A stretch of DNA of 64,000 bases from Chlamydomonas sphaeroides (lineage: Eukaryota > Chlorophyta > Chlorophyceae > Chlamydomonadales > Chlamydomonadaceae). Each line of letters begins with the position of its first letter. The stretch's first letter is position 1. Position numbers and translations under genes: made by a program. Positions 1-11,147 of the stretch are shown one piece after another. Below the pieces are notes generated by a model. It had not been told where the DNA came from and searched no databases. It saw only the letters and a program-made list of their open reading frames with translations. The DNA lies in the NCBI GenBank assembly GCA_001662425.1, contig BDDC01000082.1, positions 1-64,000 on the forward strand, written 5' to 3'.

Positions 1-39
1 ACCCCCAGCCCCACCCCCACCCCCACCCCCACCCCCACC
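1..39. repeat. (CCCCCA)n microsatellite
   Basis: About six hexamer units at the window edge, inside the intron that follows the last visible exon of the transporter gene. Confidence 0.85.
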
Positions 40-81
40 GCAGCACCGGGCCCCGGGGCAGCCGCCCTGCAGCCCACGCAC

Positions 82-3000
82 CTGCGGCAGCGTGTCACCC
101 AGCCAGCCCGAGGAGGGCACGTAGGTGAAGAAGGGGAAGATGACGTACAGCACCGTGACCGACAGCAGGAAGCCGAGCAGCACCTGCCAGGCAGCTGTGT
201 GGCAGCAGGAGGGCGCAGGGGGAGGGCGGCATCGACGGGGGTCGGCGGGCAGGGAGGCGGGCGGGCGGGGGCACATGGCATGGGCGATGCGTTGAGGCTA
301 GCGATGGGCTGGCCAGGAGCTGGGTGCGAGGTCCGCCTAGTCCGCACCCGCCCTGACACACACACACACAGCTAGGAGACGCATGATGTCTTGGCCCCGC
401 TCCCCTTGGCAACCTTGACTCAGTGCGTGCGTCGAGGCGCTCAGTCACACCACAATTTCTCGGCCCCCGTCCCCGTCCCCGTCCCCGTCCCCGTCCCCGT
501 CCCCGTCCCCGTCCCCGTCCCCGTCCCCGTCCCCGTGCCCGTGCCCGTGCCCGTGCCCGTGCCCGTGCCCGTCCCCGTCCCCGTCCCCGTCCCCGCCCCA
601 CCTTTCACCACCTCCACCACCTCCTGGTGCACGCTCATCATGGGAGCCGGCGGCAGCGGCGCCTGCCTCGCCTCCACCTTGATATCCACCACCGTCGACG
701 GAGCCGCCGACGGGGCCGCCGACAGAGCCACCGACGGAGCACCGTCCTCCGTCGCCGCAGCCGAAGCGGCATCCGAGGCCGCCGCCGGCGCGGCGAAGGC
801 GCTGCCGGCGGCTGCCGCAGCGGCAACAGCGGCCGGCAGCTGAGCGGCGCTGGCGCTGCCGGCTGCCGGCTGCATGGTGGGGGTTGACACGCCATCTGCA
901 TCCAACAACCCGAACTCCAGATCCAGCGGCGCCACCGAACGGCCGCTGCCGCTGCCCTCCGCGCGGCCGCCGACGCCGCTGCCGGCGCGCAGCCCCGGCG
1001 GCGCGGACGCCATGCCCGTCAGCGGCGCCGCCAGCGCAGCCTTGGCCGGCGTCGTCGCTTGCTCGGGCGACGTCGGCGGCGCCGCCGCGCCTGGGAGCCT
1101 GGACCCACCTGGCGCCAGCACCACGTAGTGAGCCGAGCCGCCGCGCGAGGTTCCGCCGGTGGAGCTGCGCGTCGGCAGCAGCAGGGCGGTGGCGGCGGCA
1201 GGAAGCGGTGAGACACCGGCATGGGTAGGTTGGTGTCATAGAAGAGTTTCGTGGCATGCGACATGACATGAGCTGTGCGGGGACGTTCCGTGCCCTGGGC
1301 ATGCTGCGAGTGCTGTAGCCCAGGCGTTACACCGGCGGGGGCCCCCAAGGCCCGAGGCGCAGCCTTGGCCCCCACACAGCGTGCGGCCCAGGTGGCAGCC
1401 TGTTCTCCTCCATCGTACGTGCTTTTCTGCTACCGCATTCGCAAGGCAACACATCATCTTCCCTGAAGATGCCCTGACCCTGACCCCGTAGCCGCTTGCG
1501 CTCACCGCTCCAGCCGCGCCGCCGCCGCCAGCGCCTCCCGCCGCCGGGCCGCCGCCGCGCCTCGCTCTACGCCCGCCGACGAAGCCCGCCTCAACAGCAC
1601 GGGCGGCGAGTCGTCGTCGTGGTCGTGGTCGCGGCCCCAATCAAAGCCGCCGTCCAGGCCTAGCGGGCAGGCAGGCAGGTGGGCGGGCGCCCCACTGGGT
1701 TTGAAGCCAAGCCAAGCCTCAAGCCAAGCCAAGCCAGGACCCCAGGTCCTTGCAAGCCAGTGCGGGCCCCGGCGGCGCCCTCCTGGCCGCACAACCCAGG
1801 TGAGCTGAGCACGCCGCCAGGCACAGCAAGCCCGCGTCTTTCACCGTCAGCCATGCCTGTCGCCGGTTCATTCGTCATCACGCTGGCTGGCCCCTGCTTC
1901 ACACGCATGGAAGGGCTCTCTGGCCCGGCAACCCAACCGGGCACAGGTGCGGGCACCGCTCATGCGTGGCTCCGCACCTGGTCACAGCGCCGGGCCGGGC
2001 TGAGGCACCCCACACGCCAAGCGGGGGCGGCGGGCGACGGCCGCCGAGCAAGTAACCGCATCCAGACCAGCCCATGCGCCCCACCGCAGCTGCGTCCGGG
2101 CCCCTTGACCCCGCCGCCGGCGGGCACTCTGTTGAGCCCACAGGTCGTTGCCGTGGCGCCGGCGCCGCCCGCAGCCCCGCTAGCGGACGGCCGCCGGCCC
2201 CAGCGCAGCCGAGCAGGCGCCACGGCCCAGCACGCCCGCGGTCCCCCAGGACCCCGGCCATCGCCATCATTGTGTGGTCGCAGCCGGGAGCCGCGCACCG
2301 CAGGTGGGCAGGCTCGAGGGCCCCATTACGCACACGAGGACGCGCGTAGACCAAGCCAGGCCTAGCCAAGCCCCAAGCCAAGCTCGCCCTTGCTCAGTCG
2401 CACCTGGAGTGAGCAGGCTGAAGACATTGAAGGGGTCGGGCGCTGTGGTGGGCCGACGAGACAGCCGCTGCGCCCGCACTCGCAGTCCGCCGCTGCCAAA
2501 CAGCCGCAGCCCAGGCGGCACGCCGGGCGCCTCCTCGTCCGCCGCGCTGCCATGGGCTGGCGGCGGCTCCGCCGCCGCCGCCGCTGCGGCGGCGTCCGAC
2601 GGCGCCGCCGAGTCGCCGAGGAGCGGCGCGGAGCCGTCCTCGGGGCCGGCTCCGCCGGCGGCGGCGTTGAGGCGCTGCCAGTACTGGCCGCAAAGGCTGG
2701 ACGAGGAGGCGAGGCCGGCGGCGATGACGGCCGCGGCGATCTCGAACATAGCGATCCATTGCCACTTGCGCGGCGAGGGGCCAACCTGCAGCGCAATCTG
2801 CGGCGCGCACGCAGGGGAGAGGGCGAAGGCAGGAGCAGGGGAGGGGCGCGCCTTCAGCCGCGGGGGCTTGGGTTTGGCGGCCAGAGTCTCGCGATGGCGG
2901 GCGAGGCCCCGGCGCAACATGGTCCCATGCCAGCGGCACTGGCTGCAGCCGGGGCAGCTGCGTCCCAGGGAAATGGCGAACACCGGGTGGCCTATGTTCG

Positions 3001-4248
3001 CGCGTTGACGCCGGCCAACCGGCCCTAGGTCGGGAGCCATGTGGGTCAGGCGGCGGCGGGGTCATCCAGGCGCCCCGCAGGCGAGCACAGGCGGTCTGCC
3101 GCAGCGGCCGCGCCTAAGGGGTGGGGCGTGCGCTCTCATGCCGCCCGGCGGTGGCAGCTCGCCTGGATGAGCAAGGGCTGGATGAGGTGCCGCAAGGGCT
3201 GCGCAAGGGCCGCAAGGGCTGCAGCCAGGGCGTGTGCCCTCATGCCGCCCGGCGGAGGCTGCTCACCTGGATGAGCAGCGCCAGCGGCCCCGCGCCAACG
3301 CAGCCCACGCCCAGGCCGATGGTGTCAGCAGCCCTGGGCACAAACACACGGGGCGTGTTGCATGAGTTCATTTGTGAACGCAGGGGGCCAGAGGGGAAGG
3401 GCGCTAGGCGCATGGGCAACACGCGCCGCCGGACACCGGCTCGCTTCCCGTTTCACCACCGGCAGCTGCAGCCCCGCGGCAGCGGCAGTGCTGACGGCCG
3501 CGCGGTACGGCAGGAACGGAGTGACTGTGTGCGATGTCCCGATTGTACTTCAGTCCGTACAGGCGTCGTACCTAAAGTACTGCACCAGCTGGTAGGCGGT
3601 GGAGAAGGCCACGGCCGACAGGCCGCCCAGCACCGCCACGGCCGTGAGCAGCGGCCACAGCGGGCCGTCGCCGGGGTGGAGGCCGGGCAGCAGCGGCCAC
3701 AGCGCGGCTAGCACGAGGCAGCCGGCGAGGCCGGCGTTGATGCGGATGGAGATGGAGCCGATGGGGCCAAGCCGCGCGTCGAGCGCGCGCTCCAGGGAGC
3801 CCGACAGCAACAGCACAGGGATGGAGGGCAGGTAGAAGGCGAGGTTGAGCTGCAGCAGGATCTGTACGCGCGAGGAGGGGGCGGCGGGGGAGGGAGTTGG
3901 TGGGTTGGGTGGGAAGGGGCTCGCTGGCGGGAGCGGTGGGATAGGGGCCAGCGGATATGTGACAGGTGGGAAGCGCAGCAGACCCTGGACCGGCCAGACC
4001 TGCGGACCGTAGAGTTTGCTGTAGTGGCCAAGCTGTGACGTGGCCAGGATCCAGAGCATCGTGAAAGCGACCTGGAGGAGCGAGGGGCCGGAGGATGGTT
4101 GCAGCTGGGCATCCAGTCCGTCGGTCCCCGGCCCCTGGTAAGGTAGCTTCTCATTTACCGATATGGAGAAGAAGCGAAGAACACTGGGCCATCGCCCCTT
4201 AATGCGGACGCGGTTGGCCGCGCCCGACACAAGCGGTGCTCCCGACAT
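82..4248 (-). CDS. Equilibrative nucleoside transporter (ENT/SLC29)-like membrane protein, 3' part outside window
   Basis: Exons, 5' to 3' on the minus strand: 4248-4000, 3861-3572, 3333-3267, 2797-2404, 1659-1506, 1164-602, 194-82. All junctions are GT-AG and in phase. The gene continues past base 1 inside an intron. The start ATG at 4248 opens a roughly 40-residue cytosolic tail. Hydrophobic segments follow: [18 protein letters not shown], a helix after SIRIN, the glycine-rich [15 protein letters not shown], and [16 protein letters not shown] long acidic, Ala-rich loop (exons 4-6) precedes a helix beginning [14 protein letters not shown] with FPFF. ENT carriers have this layout: six helices, a large cytoplasmic loop, then the remaining helices. 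Their role would be facilitated nucleoside or nucleobase transport. The second half (helices 8-11) is not in view. Assignment rests on topology and remembered family motifs, so another multipass carrier remains possible. Intron 1 (3999-3862) keeps the frame open and could be retained. Confidence 0.6.
464..597. repeat. (CCCCGT)n / (CCCGTG)n microsatellite in intron
   Basis: More than 20 hexamer units, with a central block of CCCGTG variants. It begins immediately after the donor at 601 of the transporter intron 601-195. It creates long spurious PVPVPV and GTGTGT reading frames on both strands. Confidence 0.9.
1702..1738. repeat. (AAGCC)n simple repeat near the 3' end of an intron
   Basis: AAGCCAAGCC units lie just upstream of the acceptor of transporter intron 2403-1660. 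Similar AAGCC runs (about 2350-2393) lie beside its donor, so both ends of this 744-bp intron carry the same simple sequence. Confidence 0.6.
3135..3277. repeat. Tandem duplication (104-bp period) across an exon-intron junction
   Basis: A 39-base segment at 3239-3277 spans the donor of transporter exon 3 (exon end 3267). It recurs at 3135-3173 inside the intron with three mismatches. One mismatch turns the donor GT into GC in the intronic copy. Confidence 0.75.
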
Positions 4249-4888
4249 CTGTCGCCCGTTCGCCGCTCAAGCCAGGCGGTCCGTAGAATTTTAGTTTAGA
4301 TCAGTACCTTACAGCGGACGCTGTGTGGCAGCGGCGAGATGCCGGGAGCGTTCACAGTTTCGGCGATGATGTCTGAGAGCGGCGCCTAGCAGACATGGCT
4401 GACGGTATGTAGGATTGAAAAAGCGGGATGCACAAGATACAATGTGGCGGCAACGCCACAGGGTTGGATTCCAACTCTTAGGTACCCCTGCGAATCGGGC
4501 ACTTGCCGCCTTCTGCCGCCCCTGCGAGCCTCCAGTCTCCCGCCAAGCAACACCCGCCGCCGCCGCCTTCCCCAGACTACGCACTCAACCACCTCACGAG
4601 TCCAGCCCCCCAACACGCAGCGTCCGCCACATAGCACGCCGTTCGTGCAATCTAGCGGAGCGCGCCCCTGGCCTGGTGGCCTCGGCTCTCGGGGACTGCG
4701 CCCGCAGAGTCGCGGGCTGCACTGCGCTCGTGCCGCTAGGCCTGCCACCTCCAGCTCCCCCTGTGATGCAGCCCAGCCCAGCACGGCACAGCACAGTACG
4801 GCACGACCAGTCTGACAGACCGTGTACGGTGCCCGCCATCCCGCCGTCGCGACACCGCACAGCCCTCTCCACGTCAGCACCACGTGGG
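4249..4888. other. Intergenic spacer: 3' UTR of RsfS-like gene and promoter/5' UTR of transporter gene
   Basis: Both flanking genes are on the minus strand. The spacer holds the likely poly(A) signal at 4309-4313, only about 60 bases upstream of the next ATG. I see no other gene. Confidence 0.6.
4309..4313 (-). promoter_or_regulatory. Putative polyadenylation signal TGTAA
   Basis: TGTAA on the minus strand, about 575 bases after the stop of the RsfS-like gene. TGTAA is the usual poly(A) signal of volvocine algae. Its position gives a 3' UTR of typical length for these organisms. Confidence 0.5.
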
Positions 4889-7800
4889 TCAGTCGGATGC
4901 CGCCACCCGCGCCGTCTCCAGCGTGTCCGGCTGCCGCTCGCCCGCCGCCGCCCCGAACAGCTGCACGCGCGGGCCGCCAGCGCGGCCCGCGGCGGCGGCT
5001 CCGCCGGCGGCGCCGGCGGCCGCCGCCTCCGCCAGCAGCGCCGCCGCCGCCGCGGGGCCCATGAGGGCGGCCTCAAGGCGGTAGAACTGGCGGGCGGGGG
5101 CAGTCAGCACATGGACCACCACGTCGCCTGGGGAGGGACAGGTGGGACAGACGGGATGAGGTGGTGTGGGGTACGAGGGCGGGGCACGAGGGCCAACCAG
5201 GGGCGCCGCTCCGCCGCCACGTGCCAGCGGCTGCGCCGCACAATACCACAGCACACCCCAGCAAAGCTGCGGCCCAGCTGTCCAGCAACCCAGCGGCCAC
5301 ACGCACCCAACCAAACACAAGTACACGGTGCAGTCATATGGAATCTATGGTGATTTAAAAGCGCCTTCCACACGATGGTCACAAATACAACCCAGCGGCA
5401 GCTCGCACCCAGCCCAACAAAAGTGCACGGTGCAGTCATACACATGGAATCTATGGTTACTTGTAAACGTTTTCCAAGCACTCTGAGCCAACACAACCCA
5501 GCGGGAGCACGCACCTGCCTCCAGGGACAGCCAGTCCGACCCGTTGACGCCCGACACAGCCGGCGGCGAGGGCACCGCGCAGGGGCCGCTGCCGTACACC
5601 GCCGCACCGCCGCCGCCGACACCCGGCGCCGTCTCCGCCGCCACCAGCTCCTCGAGCCGGTCGCGTATCTGTACGGCGGCGAGGGACGCGCAGCGGCCGC
5701 GGTGGCGGTGAGAGCAGGCGCATGAGGGTTCGCGCAACCGTACTATGGCCAGCGCAGTATGAACGCGCAGCATGGCGTGCGGTGTGCAAGCGGGGAGTTA
5801 CAGCGGGAGCGAGCAGCAGCAGGGCGCAGCGCACCGGCGCCACGAACGTGACGACCCAGGGCCGACTGCACGGTGGCCGCAGGTTGCGGGAGCCCGGGAT
5901 CACGCCAGCCGGCAGCCGGCAGCCGGCAGCCGGCAGCCGGCAGCCGGCAGCCGGCAGCCGGCAGCCGCGGCCTTGGCCGGCGGCAGCGCGCCCACACCAG
6001 CAGCCGCCATCCCGGCCGCACAACTCGTCCCCAGACGCACACACTGCACTGCATGCTCAGGCGGATGAAGGGCGGCCCCAGCCGCCCTGCAGCTGCCTGC
6101 GGCCCCAACCGCCGGCCCCATCATCCCCCAGCACGCACCTGGTACCGCACCGCGTGTGCGCACGCGTAGGCGTGCCGCTGCGACAGAGCCGTCGCCAGCA
6201 CCACCGCCGGGCCGCCGGCCGCCGGGCCGGACGCCCCCGACGCCGTGAGCTGCCACACTAGCACCACCTCCTGCGCCCGCGCCTTGACCAGCCAGCCCGC
6301 CACCTGCAGGGGCCGTGCGGGCGGGGCGCGTGTGCGCAGGTCGCAGGAGCGGCGACAGTGCCGTACGGTGTACGGCGGAGTCCAAGGGTACGGCGAATAG
6401 CTACGGCTGTGGCTCATGCCACAGGCACAGCGCTGCTGCTCCCGCCTGGACCTCAGCACACGGCGCGCAACACTGACGCGGTGTCACCCACCTGCTCGGG
6501 CTGGGCGGCCTGCCGTATGAGCCGCCGCCGCCGTGCCGCCGCCTCCAGCACCTCGGCCCGCCGTGGATCGCCGAGGGCCGACGGCTCTGCGACCCCCTGC
6601 CCCGCACGCGCCTCGCCGCCCAGCCCCGGTCCCGGCCCCGGCCCCTCCTCTGGCACGCCGCCCGGCGCTTGCGGCGCCACCGCCACTGCGGCTGCCTCCT
6701 CTGCTGGCGGCGCAGCCGCCTCCAGCGCCTTCCCCGCCGCTGCCTCCTCAGCAGGCGGCCGCGGCGGCCGCGCCTCCGTCGCCGCCACCGCCGCCGCCGC
6801 CGCCGGCGGGGCGCCGCCCTCCATCATTCGCAGCAGCAGCTCCGCCAGCTGCTCGCGACTCGGCAGCGCCGCGCCGCGCCGCAGCTGCCGGAGCCCACCG
6901 GCGGCGCCACCGGGTGCGTCCGCTGCGGAGCGCAAGCCGCTGTCGCTGGCGGCGCCGTCCGCGGGGGCACTTTCCGCGGCGGCCGCTGCGTCCTGCTCCT
7001 CGGCAAAATCCTGTCAGGGGGTTGCGAGGTTGGATGCAGGTAGTGTAGGGCGTGGCATGAGAGCGACACGTCAACAATGCAACGCAGCCACCACGGCAGC
7101 CACGACGCGGCCGCCGTGTCCAGCGCACACACAGCGTTCGAATGAGGGTGGGCAAGCGGTGGGCAGCGGGTTGGGACCACACAGCGGCAACGAGCAGCCC
7201 GTCGCAGCTGCGGGGGCTACAACCTACAAGCCTACACCCTATCTGCGTTGCGCAAGCATCCACCCGTACGGCATGCCGCCGGCGTACGGCAAGCTCACCT
7301 GTACGATGGCCTGCATGTCTGCCGTACTGAGCAGCAGCAGCGACCGCAGCTGCTGCGGGGCCTTGTTGGGGAAGCCGCTGCGGGCCAGCGCCCGCCGCAC
7401 CGCGCGCGTCACCTCCATCGGCCGCGACCGCGCAAACTGCTCCGCCGACGGCAGCGGCGCGAATACCGGCGCCGCATCCGAGGCGGCGGAGCCGGGTGCC
7501 GCCGCGGCGGCGGGCGCTGGCCGTGTCGGCGGGGCTGCGGCAGCGGGCGCGGCACCCGCCAGGGCCTGCGTCGTCTGGAGGGACGGGAACAGCGGCGGCC
7601 GCCGCGTGGCGGTTTCCACTGCCGCCGCCGTCGCCGCCTGCAGCCGCCGCTCGAGCTCGCCGGCGAAGAGGGCGTCAGCCTGCCGCTCCGCCGCTGCCCG
7701 CCGCTGCGCTTCCTGCTGCTCGGCCTCGTCCGTCAGGCCGGGGACCGCCGTAGAGTTGGCGGTGAGGCCCTGCCACGACGCCCGACGCAGCGGCGGCGGC

Positions 7801-8424
7801 GCCTGGCCCTGCGCGCCGTCGGCGCCATCGCCCGGCTGCTGCTGCAGCAGCGCGTGCAGCGCTGCCGCCATGGCGGCGGCGTCATCGGAGGGCGGCAGAC
7901 GAGCGGTCGCGCAGGCGTCGGCAAGGGCTTGCGTCTGTAGGCGGGATCGCGGAGGGGACGCTGGGTTGGGACCAGTACTGACAGGGCGGCGAGGGGCCGA
8001 GCGGCGCAGGCGCTGGCGTGGCGGCGATGCTCACCGGCAGCCGCTGAAGGGAGGGTAGGTCGATAGGCCGGCCCTTGCGGCGGCCTAGCGCCAGGGCTAG
8101 GCGCTCGCGGACGTTGTCGCTGCGGAGGGCGGGGCGGCAGGGAGGCGCTTCGTGATCAACCTGCACGACTGCGTGTCCGCAGACCGCTGTCAGCGCTCAC
8201 CGCATCGCCTCGTCGAGCTGCTGCCTGGCGTCATGGTGTCTGCCGAAGACAGTTTCCAGCGACAGGTCGTCGCGCAGCACGGAGCGAGCGGACGGCGCAC
8301 TTCGCGATGCCGTCGGCGTGCTCGCATAAGCGCGCAGCGCAGCAATTTCGGTCGATGTTTGCTCTAGTGATGTCAGTAGAGAGGCTCGCGGCAGAAGCCG
8401 AGCGATGCCGCGCCACGGCGCCAT
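4889..8424 (-). CDS. RsfS/Iojap-family ribosomal silencing factor, organellar, with long N-terminal extension
   Basis: Exons: 8424-8201, 8119-8035, 7934-7299, 7010-6492, 6303-6139, 5668-5515, 5127-4889; 673 aa, all phases match. The ATG at 8424 starts MAPWRGIARLLPRASLL, an Arg-rich amphipathic presequence ending near RAYAS, which suggests mitochondrial import. Residues about 105-490 are Ala/Pro/Gln-rich low complexity. The C-terminal part (about 490-625) matches the RsfS fold: a VVLVWQLTASG strand, an ALSQRHAYACAHAV helix in place of the usual S-x-RQ-x-x-A-x-A segment, then WLSLEAGDVVVHVL and RQFYRLEA, the family's hallmark ending. RsfS (MALSU1 in mitochondria) binds ribosomal protein uL14 and blocks subunit joining. 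Most members are 100-230 aa, so this one is unusually long. The first half of the domain is poorly conserved, so activity is uncertain. Confidence 0.65.
5286..5520. repeat. Tandem duplication (102-106 bp) copying a 5' splice site, 2.3 units
   Basis: CAACCCAGCGG-N-ACGCACC begins at 5286, 5388 and 5494. The third copy contains the real donor of exon 6 (exon end 5515). The two upstream copies lie inside the intron and also share a GGTGCAGTCATA...GGAATCTATGGT block. Confidence 0.8.
5906..5966. repeat. (CCGGCAG)n heptamer repeat in intron
   Basis: About eight perfect CCGGCAG units lie in the intron between exons 5 and 6 of the RsfS-like gene. They give spurious AAGCRLP open frames. Confidence 0.9.
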
Positions 8425-8829
8425 CGGCTCGCGGTGCTCGGTGCGCTCTAGCCTCACGTGGCAAGTTACGTACGCCGCGGAACGATTGATATCATGATAT
8501 CATTCCTTGTTTGACAATTCAATGAAGGCGCCGGGGTGGCCAATCGACAAACCTCGTGTCAACACCCCGACCGTCGGCCCGCTCCCCGTACCCGTTCCCA
8601 TCATGCTTTTCAGCGCTTTGGCTCAAGACATCCTGAGGCTTAAACGCGGAGGCCCACTCCGCCGCACTCCAATCCTGGTCCGAAAGTCCGCCGCCCAACT
8701 CCAGCCGCCAACCTTGCAACGCCCAGTCCAGTCCTCCTCCCGCCGCCGGCAACCAACAACACACAGCTGCTCCTCCTCCTCGCCCTGCATCCTCCCCCTC
8801 CAACCGAGCCCCAGCTGCCGTCGACTACG
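8425..8829. other. Intergenic spacer between TMEM208 stop and RsfS-like start
   Basis: Tandem minus-strand genes are separated by about 400 bases. Apart from the palindrome at 8487-8502, I see no gene and no clear TGTAA signal for TMEM208. Confidence 0.5.
8487..8502. promoter_or_regulatory. TGATATCATGATATCA palindrome upstream of RsfS-like gene
   Basis: A perfect 16-base palindrome in an otherwise GC-rich context, about 65 bases before the ATG at 8424. A related ATGATATCAT lies 130 bases upstream of the TPR gene start. It may be a transcription-factor site; no factor is identified. Confidence 0.35.
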
Positions 8830-10766
8830 TCACCGCCACTTCATGCGCCGCCGCTCCGCGCGCGCCTGCGTGCGGTCCATGCGCTTGCGCGTGGCCTCGT
8901 CCATGACCGGCTCGGCGCCGCGCGGCCCGCTGGACCAGGCCGGCTGCAGCACGTTCTTCCACAGCAGCCAGAGCGCGAAGCCCGGCACCGCCAGCAGCGT
9001 ATACCAGGCGTACAGCGTGAGGCAGGAGGCCACCTGCACGAAGATGCTGCGGCGTGCATGAGGAAGGGGCGGGAGGGAGGAGGGAGGAGGCAAGGGGACA
9101 GGTGGTGAGGGGACAGGGAAGAGGTGGCGGGACAGCGGCCAAGGCAGACAGTAGGAGCAGGGATTGGGGCGCAGGAGGCCAAGGGCTGGAGAGCACGGGC
9201 TGGAGAGCACGGACCGGGCACGCAGCGCGGTGGGAGCAGGTGGACAGGGGCGCTTCTGCTGTCTGCTGCACACTGCCGCCGCCCTACCCACGCGCATGAC
9301 AGCACGTACGACCGTACGACATGCCGTACCTGATATACAGCAGGTCATGCCAGTAGGCGCACATGCCGCCCATGGACAGGTCCGCGCCGCCGTACACCAC
9401 CTCGCCGCTGTCCGAGTACTCGGGCTCCGCGAACTTGGCGATGGCGCTGCAGAGGCGGGAGATGTGGAGGCGGGAGGTCGGGAGGTGGGGAGGCGGGAAA
9501 TGTGGAGGCGGCAGGTCAACTGCAGGGTTTGTTGAGCGCGGTGAGAGGTATGCAGGTTTTGGTGCGGAGTGCGCGTTGTGTGCGAAGGGCGTTGTGTGGA
9601 ACGGTAGCGTGCTGGCCCCAGCCGCCTGGACAAAGAAAACGAGCCAACCTGGCGCTGGGAGCGGAGCCCGAAGGGAGGGAGGAGGACCAGGGTGCGAGCG
9701 ACGAGCAAGATGGATACGGCAGAGTATGACTGTTTCGGCACCGTGGGCTTCGAGGGTGCACGCCCAGGCGGAGGGTCTCTAGCCACCTTCGGACAGTGGC
9801 GCAATAGTGCTCTACATGCGCCTGTGGTTCGCCCTGGATGTGGACTAGCACGCCTAGTCCCCTGCAATGCACTCGCTCCGCCGGCCGGCAGCGGACTGCC
9901 ATGGCCACCGGTCCAAGTGCTGCCCGGCGCCCCCCCAGCTCCGCTCGCCACCCGTCCACGTGCACGGACGGTCCTTCTCCGCTTTCTCCCAACAGGGGGC
10001 AGGCGCCTCCCCCACTGCCCCCGGGCGCCTTGGGCTGGCCACGGGGCCCTGCTGCTTCGTGGGCGCGGCGCTGAGAGCAGATCCGGGGCAGCTGCCGCAG
10101 GCCGTTGCCAATGCATGCGGTGCATGACTTTTACGCCTCAGCGCACAACGGCGCCCTGCACCGCCTGGGCACTTGGGCTGGCCGCTCGGGTGCCTGCACC
10201 GCGGAGGACCCATTGCCACGTGCAGGCGCGCCGGCTCGGCCGTTTCCACGCAGCCATCGGGCGCCGGAGTCAGACCAAGGGACTATGTGAAAGAGGGGGC
10301 CACACCTGTAGCTGAAGGCCTCGAGGAAGAAGGTGGCGCCCAGGCCGATCACGTGCCATTTGTTGAGGAAGCCTTGGGTGAGGGCGGGCAGGGGGTGGGC
10401 AGGATGTGTGCGGGCGACAACGTGCCGTGGACAAGGGGCTCGCTCGCGTAGGACCGCCTCGCGTGGCGACAGTCAGGGCCACCAGCCGTCGCCGAGGCAC
10501 AGGGTGCAGCCATGGGGGGGGGGGCCAACAGGGCCGACGGTGGGAGATGCGACGCAGCACGGGACGGCTGCGTGTCCCACGGCCATCGCCCCCGTCACGT
10601 CCCACAGCCTGCAGATTGTGGTGCGTGCCGTAATCCTTTACCCACCTTGCCGCAGCACCAGGCGTATGAGCACGTAGCAGAGCATGCCGACAACAATTGC
10701 TACCCGGAGCGAACTCAGCCGCTTCTTGTTCTCATCAAGGCGCTTCTTGGCGCCTTGGTTAGCCAT
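8830..10766 (-). CDS. TMEM208: TMEM208/SND2 family ER membrane protein
   Basis: Exons: 10766-10646, 10372-10306, 9446-9330, 9046-8830; 173 aa, the same length as remembered for the human protein. The ATG at 10766 starts MANQGAKKRLDENKKRL, the charged N-terminus of the family. Next come helices around RVAIVVGMLCYVLIRLVL and HVIGLGATFFLEAFSY, a hydrophilic loop with YGGADLSMGGMCAYWHDLLY, and a last membrane pair SIFVQVASCLTLYAWYTLL / FALWLLWKNVLQP. The basic tail ends RAERRRMKWR. TMEM208 (Snd2 in yeast) works in the SRP-independent route that targets membrane proteins to the endoplasmic reticulum. The donor of exon 3 is GTACGGCA, part of the CGTACG-type element seen across the window. The gene is divergent from SEN2. 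Confidence 0.88.
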
Positions 10767-11147
10767 AGTGTTCGGTTCGTGTAGCCGATCAGCGCGTCTT
10801 GCTGTTGTTCTGGAGCGATCGCTGAAGCGGTCAAAGACAGACGGCTTCGGTGTCGACCGAGGGGGCTTTTTACGTAAAGTGAAGTCTAAGCGTGAGCTCG
10901 GTATGGCCAGGTAGCGACATCGGGCGCACTAGGGGCTTGAATGAACCATGGGGCAGACCCATCGCTGTGGCTTCCTCGTCACAGAAAACATTAGCATTGA
11001 TCGCTACTTATGCACATTCGTTGGTCGCTGTTGCAACGCTCAGCTTTACAGTCCGCCCGCCGGCACTGTCGGTGCCTTTGGCGTAGCCCCAGGAGCTGCC
11101 CTCGCATCGTGCTCTGAACACATTGCAGTCGCTGAGTAGGAGCCACC
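10767..11147. promoter_or_regulatory. Divergent promoter region between TMEM208 and SEN2
   Basis: A 381-base region separates the two start codons of oppositely transcribed genes. It must hold both promoters and 5' UTRs. I cannot assign TATA or other elements with confidence. Confidence 0.5.

Noticed and set aside
441..843. Val-Pro and Gly-Thr repeat proteins on both strands
   Set aside because: Translations of the hexamer microsatellite in the transporter intron.
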